Position numbers and translations under genes: made by a program. The notes under the pieces were generated by a model. It searched no databases. It saw nothing but the letters and a program-made list of their open reading frames with translations, and was not told where the DNA came from. This document shows positions 1 through 7,601 of a stretch of DNA of 32,429 nucleotides, in pieces. Each line of letters starts with the position of its first letter. Position 1 is the stretch's first letter. The DNA comes from a virus: IMG/VR virus record IMGVR_UViG_3300044568_003431, positions 1-32,429 of that record, one strand, 5' to 3'.

Positions 1-1
1 A

Positions 2-535
2 AATGATAGAGAAAGAAAATTAGAAGAAGTTAAAACGTATGTAAGTAATAATTTCCTTGAAAACAATATTTTTAATTTGAATTTAAATTTTACAGATATA
101 AAAACAGAAACAGATAGTAATGTATCTTCTGTTAGTTTAAATTCGGACTCAGTTGAATTATATTTTAGAGAAACAAAAAGTCCATCTAATGGTCAGTATT
201 CCTATTCATTTGGAAATGAAATTAAAGCAAATTTGATAGATGATTATGATATCACTTCTACCTTTGTATTCAAGAATGGTCTTTCGGGAACATTGAGAAT
301 TAAAGTCAACCAAACATCATCTAGAACTTCGTTCATTCCATTACGAGCATTTACTACTACTGGAAATGAAATTGAGGGTGATTTTGGAAGAGTAAATATT
401 TCTAAAGGCACAATTGAAATTTATGATATTGCTCAAACTTCCTATGTGCTCACAATTCCATTTAAAAACAAAAATTTCAATTCTACATTGAATAACATAG
501 TGAATATCTATCAAGAGGGAATAGCAATAACATGA
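2..535 (+). CDS. gp6: Baseplate wedge protein gp6-like, C-terminal part (5' end outside window)
   Basis: The reading frame is open from base 2 to the TGA at 533-535, giving 177 residues of a protein that begins upstream of the window; a TTG at 77 is not a credible start because the frame continues to the window edge. In T4-like phages gp6 forms the dimeric wedge ring of the baseplate. The call rests on the pattern seen at the C-terminal end of gp6 proteins: an amphipathic stretch (KLEEVKTYVSNNF), then an acidic segment, a beta-rich stretch around FVFKNG, and a terminal 'GRVNISKGTIEIYDI' strand pair like the G-x-[IV]-x-x-x-x-G-x-[IV] ending of the family. Synteny agrees, since gp8 follows one gene later. 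The stop overlaps the next ATG by four bases (ATGA), indicating translational coupling. The family call is from memory of the pattern and is moderately sure. Confidence 0.6.
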   Translation, partial: NDRERKLEEVKTYVSNNFLENNIFNLNLNFTDIKTETDSNVSSVSLNSDSVELYFRETKSPSNGQYSYSFGNEIKANLIDDYDITSTFVFKNGLSGTLRIKVNQTSSRTSFIPLRAFTTTGNEIEGDFGRVNISKGTIEIYDIAQTSYVLTIPFKNKNFNSTLNNIVNIYQEGIAIT

Positions 536-1749
536 TTGTAATCAATCCAAATCCTGAGAATATAAATCACGCAATACGAACGCTTTCAACGGCAATTGCT
601 GATGAATTATTTGATTTGGATATCAGGTATAATACTAGAAACGAAATCCAGTCTATTGGGCCTACACAAACAACTGAAACCAATCAAAATCAAAATCCAA
701 ATTTAAATTATTCATTAAATTCTCAATTTTGCGGAACTAATTTTGATATCAGTCGGTACATACCACTATGGGTTGTTTATGAAAAGCAAGAAAGAATAAA
801 CAACGGAGAAACGACCCCAATAAGTATTTTTGACTTTTTACAGAAATACTATAACTGGTTGTACTGCGATCTTGAGGGCGGCGGTCAATATGATTTATCA
901 CAAGCACTAATAGATCTAATTGATATAGAAAAAACCAAAAGAGAATACTATAAAAGATTTTTGTTTTCCTTTGTACCGGGCGTAGAGGAAACTGTTCTTG
1001 ATAATGTAACAGATGTATCATTTGAAAGATTCATCAAAGATATACGAAAGAATCTTTATTTAAGAAAGACAAATGTAGATTCCATCATTTATTTCTTCAA
1101 AACACTTTTTGAGGTAGATGAAAACAACATTAAAATATATTTTCCAAAAGAAAATATTTTAAGATTAAATGGTGGTAAATTTTATAGTGATCTTTTTACC
1201 TTCGGTGGAGATACCGGAAACTATTCATCTATCAATAATTTAGGTGGTAGTTCTTTAAATTTGGCAAGATTACAGGACAGCGATTGGATACAAGATTTCT
1301 CTTATCTGCTCAAAACAGGTTTGGAAAAAGATGTTTATGTGGATATGTACAAAGAAGTCCTACATCCGGCAGGACTGAGGGTTGTATTTGAAAAGGAAAT
1401 TTCCGATTACGCTGGACCAGGTGAGGGAGAAGATACCAATCTTATCTGCGAGTTTCCTGCTCTCAAGAATTACACACCATATAGATTAGGCACAACTTAT
1501 AGCACATCAATTGGAACTATGACTGGAATTACTCTGTATGGTCTTACTTGCTGTAATGGGTTTAGTTCTGGGTTTACTTTGGGTTTTACTGGGCCAACAT
1601 ATCATTTTCCAAATTGGAATGGCTCCTCTGGATTGTATCGTTTTGATGATATAAATATATTCGACTTTTTTACAATGTGTTTTATTGGTGGATTTACTAG
1701 TCCAAACGAGGGAGTAACTTGCACCTCAAGTAGTTGTAGCGGTTCCTAA
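532..1749 (+). CDS. Structural protein in the gp7 position, function unassigned
   Basis: This 405-residue protein starts at an ATG overlapping the previous stop, with a good ribosome site (AGAGGGA) just upstream. Residues 98-215 contain FLQKYYNWLY, then a helical region (FERFIKDIRKNLYLRK) and the stretch VDSIIYFFKTLFEVDE followed by KIYFPKENIL. This series resembles a segment found in large baseplate-associated structural proteins of T4-like cyanophages, where 'LYRSKGT...LFRLLF' is followed by 'VDVYVPGEDVL'. The C-terminal 100 residues are rich in Gly, Phe and Cys (TCCNGFSSGFTLGF, CTSSSCSGS) and look like a surface appendage. It sits between gp6 and gp8, the place of gp7 in T4, but T4 gp7 is 1032 residues and no other gp7 feature is recognisable. 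A structural baseplate role is likely; orthology with gp7 is inference from position only. Confidence 0.55.
   Translation: MIVINPNPENINHAIRTLSTAIADELFDLDIRYNTRNEIQSIGPTQTTETNQNQNPNLNYSLNSQFCGTNFDISRYIPLWVVYEKQERINNGETTPISIFDFLQKYYNWLYCDLEGGGQYDLSQALIDLIDIEKTKREYYKRFLFSFVPGVEETVLDNVTDVSFERFIKDIRKNLYLRKTNVDSIIYFFKTLFEVDENNIKIYFPKENILRLNGGKFYSDLFTFGGDTGNYSSINNLGGSSLNLARLQDSDWIQDFSYLLKTGLEKDVYVDMYKEVLHPAGLRVVFEKEISDYAGPGEGEDTNLICEFPALKNYTPYRLGTTYSTSIGTMTGITLYGLTCCNGFSSGFTLGFTGPTYHFPNWNGSSGLYRFDDINIFDFFTMCFIGGFTSPNEGVTCTSSSCSGS
1650..1657 (+). promoter_or_regulatory. Possible T4-type late promoter inside a coding region
   Basis: An exact TATAAATA occurs near the 3' end of the upstream structural gene, 104 bases before the gp8 start. 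T4-like late promoters consist of little more than this octamer, recognised by a gp55-type sigma factor. It could drive gp8 and the genes after it. In AT-rich coding DNA the octamer can arise by chance, here across Asp-Asp-Ile-Asn-Ile codons, so the call is weak. Confidence 0.25.
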
Positions 1750-1761
1750 TACGAGATTAAA

Positions 1762-3486
1762 ATGTTAAAAAAATCAAATTCAGTTAAAACATATTTAAAT
1801 AGAATAGCAACCAAGGAACAACTTTACTTGTTGCTCGGATCTACACAATCCACGATTCAAGCAAATGATACAAATGATGCTGCCCTTACTATGTGGAAGG
1901 ACTCTGAAATTGCGTACAAAATTTCCAGAGCAGATACGGTTGCTGTTGTTCCCAATTACACATGGGCAAAAAGTAATGTTTATGTTCCTTGGTCATCAGT
2001 AAAAACCAATTCTTCGAAATACTATGTTTATAACAAAACACACGGAATTGTTTATCTCTGTATATCCAATAACAATTTAAACAGAATAGATTTAGAAACA
2101 AAAAATGCTTCAACTTCAATTCCTAATCACGAGTATGGTATATCTCGGTATGAAGATGGATACGAATGGCTGGCTTTATTTAAGATAACTCCATCTTTAT
2201 TGCGGTTTGTATCTACAAATTGGATTCCTGTTGTTTCATTGGATGATTTCTCGGAAGATGAATCATTGAATCAATATGGTGAACTTTCCAATTTCTGCAA
2301 CCAAGCACCAACAAATACGGGAAATTGTGGCGTATATTTTAAAGAAAACTATAGAGTTCCGTTTAGTTCAGTAACCGATACAGTATATGCACAGGGCGAT
2401 TTATATGCCACATTAGCAAACATGACATGTTCTCAGTGCTACATGCTTTTTCAAGATCCAGAAAGTTTATATGTTTCTGAGTTTTTTGGTTCTTCTACAC
2501 CCGATAGCACAATATCAATTACAACGACACAATCAAAAGTTAAAGATTTGATTGATAGAAGCATACTTTCGAGCGCATCTCCCTATTATTGGTTGTATTA
2601 TTCTACAGAAAATGGCGTAGAAGATGGTGCGATAGTTTCTTGTTTAATAGATTTGAGTAGTTATAGTGAAAGCGATTTGTATGTTACTTCTGCAAATCCA
2701 TCTCTGACTATAACAAGTAGCACAGGAACTGACGCAACTATTAATTTAAAAACATATGTCAATTCTTTAGGTGAATATGTAATTGAAGGCATCGAATTGG
2801 CAAATAGAGGGTCTGGTTATAAGGATATTCACTTACAAGTACCTTCTGGTGTTTTGAAAAACATAAGTTCGTCTACTCTAGTATCGTCAATAGAAGTCAA
2901 TTTGGATGAAGTAGATGGTCTAGGAATTGATCCAGTGAAGACACTAGATGCAAGACATGTATCAACTAGTGCAAGAATTTCACTGACCGAACTAGCAAAT
3001 AGCGATATACCAATACCAAGTAGCATAAATTTCTATGGAATAGTCAGAAATCCATTGGAAAGAATTTCAAATACAACCACTACCGCAGGAACCTCTGTTG
3101 GTAAATACAAATCATCGGTTTCGGAAACTGTCGTAAAGGTCACGGTCAGTGGTCTGGTAACAGAACCGGAAGTAAACGAGACTGTAATTCTCAAGTCAGG
3201 TGGTTCAATTGCGGCATATGAGTTAGCTGATGTTGAAGTTGCCGGCATAGGAACAGGATTTGTAGATACAACATTAAAATTAAAAACAATAGATGACCGT
3301 GGAATTGTCAATATGAATGTACTGGAATATGAGGGTGTGGATTACCCAATTACTGGGTATGAATTACCAGATTTAGTATTTTACAGTGGTTCTACCGAAA
3401 CCGTTAAAAAAATAGATCCAATATCCATTGGAACCGATACAGAAAATACTAAATATTTTAGTATAACATCAATCAAAGCACTATAA
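1762..3486 (+). CDS. gp8: Baseplate wedge protein gp8
   Basis: gp8 is a baseplate wedge subunit of contractile-tail phages and is part of the wedge that attaches around the central hub. This 574-residue protein shows the family series seen in marine T4-like phages. An early Trp and hydrophobic segment leads into VVPNYTWAKSNVY (residues 62-74), then a strand pair ending GIVYLCISNN (about 95-104), then EDGYEWLALFKITPSLLRFV (131-150). An ANRGSGYKD loop is near residue 345, and a 'STSARISL...INFYGIVRNP' segment lies around 401-433, equivalent to the conserved 'ND-F-R-Q-I-G-[IL]-[IV]-[RK]-[ND]-P' block. T4 gp8 is 334 residues; marine relatives are longer, and the extra length here is a beta-rich C-terminal tail. 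A short GAG-type ribosome site precedes the ATG, 12 bases after the previous stop. Confidence 0.82.
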   Translation: MLKKSNSVKTYLNRIATKEQLYLLLGSTQSTIQANDTNDAALTMWKDSEIAYKISRADTVAVVPNYTWAKSNVYVPWSSVKTNSSKYYVYNKTHGIVYLCISNNNLNRIDLETKNASTSIPNHEYGISRYEDGYEWLALFKITPSLLRFVSTNWIPVVSLDDFSEDESLNQYGELSNFCNQAPTNTGNCGVYFKENYRVPFSSVTDTVYAQGDLYATLANMTCSQCYMLFQDPESLYVSEFFGSSTPDSTISITTTQSKVKDLIDRSILSSASPYYWLYYSTENGVEDGAIVSCLIDLSSYSESDLYVTSANPSLTITSSTGTDATINLKTYVNSLGEYVIEGIELANRGSGYKDIHLQVPSGVLKNISSSTLVSSIEVNLDEVDGLGIDPVKTLDARHVSTSARISLTELANSDIPIPSSINFYGIVRNPLERISNTTTTAGTSVGKYKSSVSETVVKVTVSGLVTEPEVNETVILKSGGSIAAYELADVEVAGIGTGFVDTTLKLKTIDDRGIVNMNVLEYEGVDYPITGYELPDLVFYSGSTETVKKIDPISIGTDTENTKYFSITSIKAL

Positions 3487-3495
3487 GGATTATTA

Positions 3496-4155
3496 ATGCC
3501 ATTTCCATTTTCCATTTTACCTTTATCAGTTAGTCCGTATTATAGCAGAGTTACAAATTTAACTGCAAATAGCGCAACTCCATATAATTATCCTTTAATT
3601 GCATTTACTCCCGGATATGCTCTCCAAGCATCCGAATTAAATGAAATACAAGAAACTTTTTATGTTCAACAATCATTAACTCAGGGCATGTTTGCTAATT
3701 GGCCACTTACTGGGGAAGTAGGTCAAGTGGGTGCAACTTTAAAATATCCAATGTGGAATGGTGCTGTGCCATATAATCCAAATGCTGTAACATTTGCAGA
3801 TGGTATAGTTACTGTTGGAGCAGGTTGGTACTTGGTTACTGTGGGAAATGGTTTGAAGTATTGGTTATATAATCAAAATAATTTAACAGCAGCTGCAACT
3901 ACTGGTCAGCAAATTGGGTTTAGTCTTAGTTTTCAGTTTATTCCTTGTAGTGAATCGGAAAGTGCCGAAGGTTATGTTTTTACTGACAATTCTGCTGGTT
4001 TTAATAACGGCAATTCATGCGGCGCACACAGATATAAAGTAATAATAAACAATTCTTTGGATGTCTCAACAAATCCATCCAGACCAATAGCAGAACTGGT
4101 AACAGTTGGAACGACTACAGTTTGTCAGTACCTAAATAATCTTAAAATAGGATAA
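3496..4155 (+). CDS. Small baseplate/tail-fibre-connector-like protein
   Basis: This 219-residue protein starts 9 bases after gp8 with an AAGGA ribosome site. Residues 36-56 contain FTPGYALQASELNEIQ, which matches the 'F-[RT]-P-G-x-x-L-Q-A-x-E-L' motif at the N-terminus of a group of phage baseplate-associated proteins (the DUF4815-type N-terminus). The rest is beta-rich, with Gly, Val and aromatic residues and no transmembrane segment or signal peptide. Its position directly after gp8 is that of gp9 in T4, the connector between baseplate and long tail fibre, and the size is comparable (T4 gp9 is 288 residues). No sequence feature ties it to gp9 itself. A structural baseplate role is likely; the connector role is inference from position. 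Confidence 0.55.
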   Translation: MPFPFSILPLSVSPYYSRVTNLTANSATPYNYPLIAFTPGYALQASELNEIQETFYVQQSLTQGMFANWPLTGEVGQVGATLKYPMWNGAVPYNPNAVTFADGIVTVGAGWYLVTVGNGLKYWLYNQNNLTAAATTGQQIGFSLSFQFIPCSESESAEGYVFTDNSAGFNNGNSCGAHRYKVIINNSLDVSTNPSRPIAELVTVGTTTVCQYLNNLKIG

Positions 4156-4158
4156 TAA

Positions 4159-6432
4159 ATGCCAGTAACGAATAACACATATATAATACCGACTCTTCAG
4201 GGAAATACCACCTTTTACGATTGGTATGTAAAAGAGAACGATGAAATAATTGCAAAATTAAATCTTTTGCAGGTATATAGTGCAACTGGTGGGGATGGTA
4301 TTCTTGCTTCAACCAATACAAGTGGATTATTAAGTCTCAGTATCGGTGGAACTTCTGGTGTTATTCAATCTGGATTGACATTTAATGGTGGAGTTAGTTT
4401 TAAGGGTCTAGTAGATCTTCCAAATGTCAGTTATAAAATAACCGGATTGACCTCTGGTACATCTGGTATAAGTTTTGGTATGCCGGTAAGAATAACAAGC
4501 ACCGGATATACCGCAGGAAAAGCAAATAGTCAGGCGGCCGCAGAAACAATTGGAATAATCTCCAATCTTGATGCATCCGGTGTATATGTTACCATACTAG
4601 GAAAAGTAGATGGCGATTTTACTTCAGTAAATGCAGGAGCTACTCTTTCCGCAGGTTGCTTCTATTTCCTCTCACCCAGTGTAACAGGAGGAATAACACC
4701 AACAGAACCAACCACAACAGGTCAGGTTTCAAAACCAATTCTTCTAGGTCTAGGTGCAACTTCAGGTATGGTGTTGCCATATAGAGGACACTATTTAGAT
4801 TCGAGTGCATCTGGCGTTTCCGGTGCTACAGGTCTTAATAGAATATATGCTCTCATACCTACGGCATCTGCTGCTCAATTCACAGTAGGTCGAGCAATTT
4901 CATATAATCCAAAATTATCAGAAGCAATTTCAGACGATACAGGATCGAATAGAGTTTTTATAAATGGTTGGTTCCTAAGTAAATCCACAAATAGTTCGGG
5001 TATCGCTGGATTGAGTTATGAAGATGACTTTGTTGTTGGTCTAATTGTCGGAACAAGCACAGATGGTCTTGGAAATACATTACTAGAAATTGCAACAAAT
5101 GGTGATGTTGCTAGAAGTTCCACAGTTGGTGTATATTATATAAAAACAGATTTTAATGCATCCGTAGACCCTACGAATTTAGTGTCAGAGCAACCCACAT
5201 ATCCCGGAAAAATATTTGGTATACAATATGCAGCAGATAGATTTACAGTAGTAAATAATCCCAAGAAAGCATCAGGATTTCTTGGTGCCGCCGCATTAGC
5301 AACTTCTTCATCGGGATCAGGTCAAGGAGAAAATCTGGTAGTAAATGGAGATTTTGCTATATGGCAAAGACCAAGTACCGGAAGAGACTCACAGTATACT
5401 AGCACAGGAAGTCTAGTATTCGCTGACATGTGGAGAAGACATGATGGTGTATCTGGTGGAAGTGCAACAAAATCTTATTATATACAAAGACAAGCATTTG
5501 CCGATATACAATCTGACGTAGAAGGAAACCCCAAATATTATGTTGATATTAAAGCACTAGGACTTAGTGGTGGCACTGGTGCAACATATGGATTTGGTAA
5601 AGATTATCTAACTGTTGGACATGTCATACCAAATGCAAAAAGTTTAGATTCTCAAATAATAACTTTTAGTTTCTATGCAAAATGTTCGTATAGTGACTAT
5701 TCTCTTACATCTTATATTTCAAGATATAATGGTGCAAGTTTAATAGACTATAACGAAATAGAAGAACACGGATTAGACACAACATGGACAAAATATGTTG
5801 TTCAATATACCGTCCCAACCTTACCAAATCCGGGAAGTGCTCTAGCAGATGATTATTTTGAAATTGGGTTTAATTTCAAACCATTAATAAACGAAGCAAA
5901 TACAAATTCGGTTGCTTTGGGAACTAATCTATATGCAAGTATTGCATCTGTCTGCGTTTATCTGGGAAGTCAGACCTTGCCATATGACACGCATAAATCT
6001 CTACAAGAGAGATTAAATATTTGCAGAAAATATTATTACTCAACTTATGCATTAGATCAGACCCAAGGTTCGACTACAATGATAAATACAGAAGAACCAA
6101 CATATAATACAGAACATCATATGGTTCTTCCGAATGGTCTATGTAGATTCCTTCAATGGCCATTTGAACTAAGAACAACACCCACCGTGACAATATACTC
6201 CCCAAGTACAGGAACCGCAAATGATGCATATAATAGATCTTCTAACCGAGATCTTAGAAATAGTTCAGGTACAATTGGTTATGCTTCACAGAATAGAGTT
6301 GCGCGATTGGGTGTCGATACTCTACTCAAGGATGCAACAAAATACGGATTAAAACTTTGTGTTTCTGGTGGTGCTGTTGATTATGATAATATATTTTATC
6401 ACATAGTAGCGGATGCAGACTATCCAATTTAA
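4159..6432 (+). CDS. Tail-fibre-like protein with carbohydrate-binding-like domain
   Basis: This 757-residue protein has several recognisable parts. Residues 18-60 (FYDWYVKENDEIIAKLN then ATGGDGI) are typical of virion-attachment ends of fibres in marine T4-like phages. Residues 105-212 form a unit seen in many phage structural proteins, with VYVTILGKVDG, FYFLSP and VSKPILLGLGATSG; a second, more diverged copy runs from about 240 to 375. Residues 392-605 begin NLVVNGDFAIWQR and continue with the strands of a jelly-roll, carbohydrate-binding-like module (FADMWRR, ITFSFYAKCSY, TTWTKYVVQYTVP). The last 150 residues begin LQERLNICRKYYYSTY, a common receptor-tip segment of phage tail fibres. I infer a trimeric fibre that binds a surface glycan. 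It starts 3 bases after the preceding gene. Confidence 0.7.
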   Translation: MPVTNNTYIIPTLQGNTTFYDWYVKENDEIIAKLNLLQVYSATGGDGILASTNTSGLLSLSIGGTSGVIQSGLTFNGGVSFKGLVDLPNVSYKITGLTSGTSGISFGMPVRITSTGYTAGKANSQAAAETIGIISNLDASGVYVTILGKVDGDFTSVNAGATLSAGCFYFLSPSVTGGITPTEPTTTGQVSKPILLGLGATSGMVLPYRGHYLDSSASGVSGATGLNRIYALIPTASAAQFTVGRAISYNPKLSEAISDDTGSNRVFINGWFLSKSTNSSGIAGLSYEDDFVVGLIVGTSTDGLGNTLLEIATNGDVARSSTVGVYYIKTDFNASVDPTNLVSEQPTYPGKIFGIQYAADRFTVVNNPKKASGFLGAAALATSSSGSGQGENLVVNGDFAIWQRPSTGRDSQYTSTGSLVFADMWRRHDGVSGGSATKSYYIQRQAFADIQSDVEGNPKYYVDIKALGLSGGTGATYGFGKDYLTVGHVIPNAKSLDSQIITFSFYAKCSYSDYSLTSYISRYNGASLIDYNEIEEHGLDTTWTKYVVQYTVPTLPNPGSALADDYFEIGFNFKPLINEANTNSVALGTNLYASIASVCVYLGSQTLPYDTHKSLQERLNICRKYYYSTYALDQTQGSTTMINTEEPTYNTEHHMVLPNGLCRFLQWPFELRTTPTVTIYSPSTGTANDAYNRSSNRDLRNSSGTIGYASQNRVARLGVDTLLKDATKYGLKLCVSGGAVDYDNIFYHIVADADYPI

Positions 6433-6445
6433 AAGAGGGTAAAAC

Positions 6446-7600
6446 ATGCCTTGTTCAAGTAGCAGCAACATAAGATCATCACAAACTCTAGTAACAGTAA
6501 CACAAGGCGGTTCTCGTCTAACTGCAACTATACCCTCTGGAAGTTATGCAGCAGGTATAACTGCCGGAGATGTAATTTTTTATAATCCAATCGGTGGACA
6601 ATACGAAAAATCAAATGCCAGTGCATCTAATACTGCTGAAGTTTTTGGTTTAGTCGAAACTATTACTGATGTCGGCGGCCCATCATATAATTTAAATGTA
6701 GTAATATATGGTTCAATTGTATTACCCAGTTCTGCAATTAATACTATTTCGGGTGCTACAGGTGGTGCAGGAGGTGCTGATGTTTATTTCCTAAGCGAAA
6801 CTTCAGGAAAGATACAAGTTCAAGCACCAACTACTGTTGGGTCTGTAATCAAACCAATATATCAAGCAGCACCACACGGTGGTTCTTATACTGGAACTAT
6901 TATAAATTACATCGGTTATAGATTGGGTGGAGAAATACAAGCGTTTGATTCTACTGCACAATCATTAACTGGTCAACTCTCATTCATACCAATAATTGGT
7001 ACAAATTCCCCCGACATTCCAGACAACTTTATTGATGCAAGAACCTCACAAGAGTTGCTAGTAAGTCTGTATCCAAACTTTTATTCTAAATATGGAACAC
7101 AATTTGGTTTTGTCGAAGAAATTACTTTACAATCTGGATATATTGCAAATGCTTCAAACATTGGCAGAGTAACCGTCACAAGAACTGGCGACGAAACTAC
7201 AAGCGGATCAATAGTTGCTACGAGTGGTGACACCAAATATTATATCAAATGGCCAGGAGGAGCAGCATCCACTACTACATCTCAGCAATTAAAAATATCT
7301 GGAACTTTTTTGGGAGTACAATCAGTTTCAACATATTCAATTTATACACCAAAGGTCAGTTTAAATAATACATTTGGTGTCTTTGATACTGCTGGACAAT
7401 CTGTAAATGTTTCCATGATACCAATCATGAAATTAGATCCATCTGAGTTGTCTGTCAATATTCCACAAAATGTTGTAATATCAGAAGCAACCATATCAAC
7501 AATTAAATTAGGAACACAAGCATCTAATGATAATATTGGAACCATTTTGGATGATTTGGAAACAAGACTATCTGCTGTAGAAGCAAGATTGCTACTATAA
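6446..7600 (+). CDS. Virion structural protein with degenerate tail-collar-like segment
   Basis: This 384-residue protein is preceded by a clear GAGGG ribosome site. The N-terminal 160 residues repeat the unit found in the preceding fibre gene (AGDVIFYNPIGGQYEKS, FGLVETI, VYFLSETSGKI, GSVIKPIYQAA), so the two genes are partly paralogous. Residues 175-225 (GQLSFIPI, IPDNFIDART, LLVSLYPNFYSKYGTQFGF) follow the layout of the phage tail-collar domain, in which 'P-x-G-[WF]-L-x-C-D-G' precedes 'Y-P-x-L-[FY]-x-x-[IY]-G-x-x-[FY]-G'. The usual 'LCDG' is lost, so this is a weak match. The C-terminus ends in a short coiled coil (ILDDLETRLSAVEARL, 367-382), suggesting trimerisation. A short tail-fibre or collar-type role near the baseplate is plausible but unproven. 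Confidence 0.55.
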   Translation: MPCSSSSNIRSSQTLVTVTQGGSRLTATIPSGSYAAGITAGDVIFYNPIGGQYEKSNASASNTAEVFGLVETITDVGGPSYNLNVVIYGSIVLPSSAINTISGATGGAGGADVYFLSETSGKIQVQAPTTVGSVIKPIYQAAPHGGSYTGTIINYIGYRLGGEIQAFDSTAQSLTGQLSFIPIIGTNSPDIPDNFIDARTSQELLVSLYPNFYSKYGTQFGFVEEITLQSGYIANASNIGRVTVTRTGDETTSGSIVATSGDTKYYIKWPGGAASTTTSQQLKISGTFLGVQSVSTYSIYTPKVSLNNTFGVFDTAGQSVNVSMIPIMKLDPSELSVNIPQNVVISEATISTIKLGTQASNDNIGTILDDLETRLSAVEARLLL

Positions 7601-7601
7601 T

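Noticed and set aside
77-79. TTG at 77 as the start of a 152-residue gene
   Set aside because: The same frame is open upstream to base 2 with protein-like sequence, so the gene runs in from outside the window.
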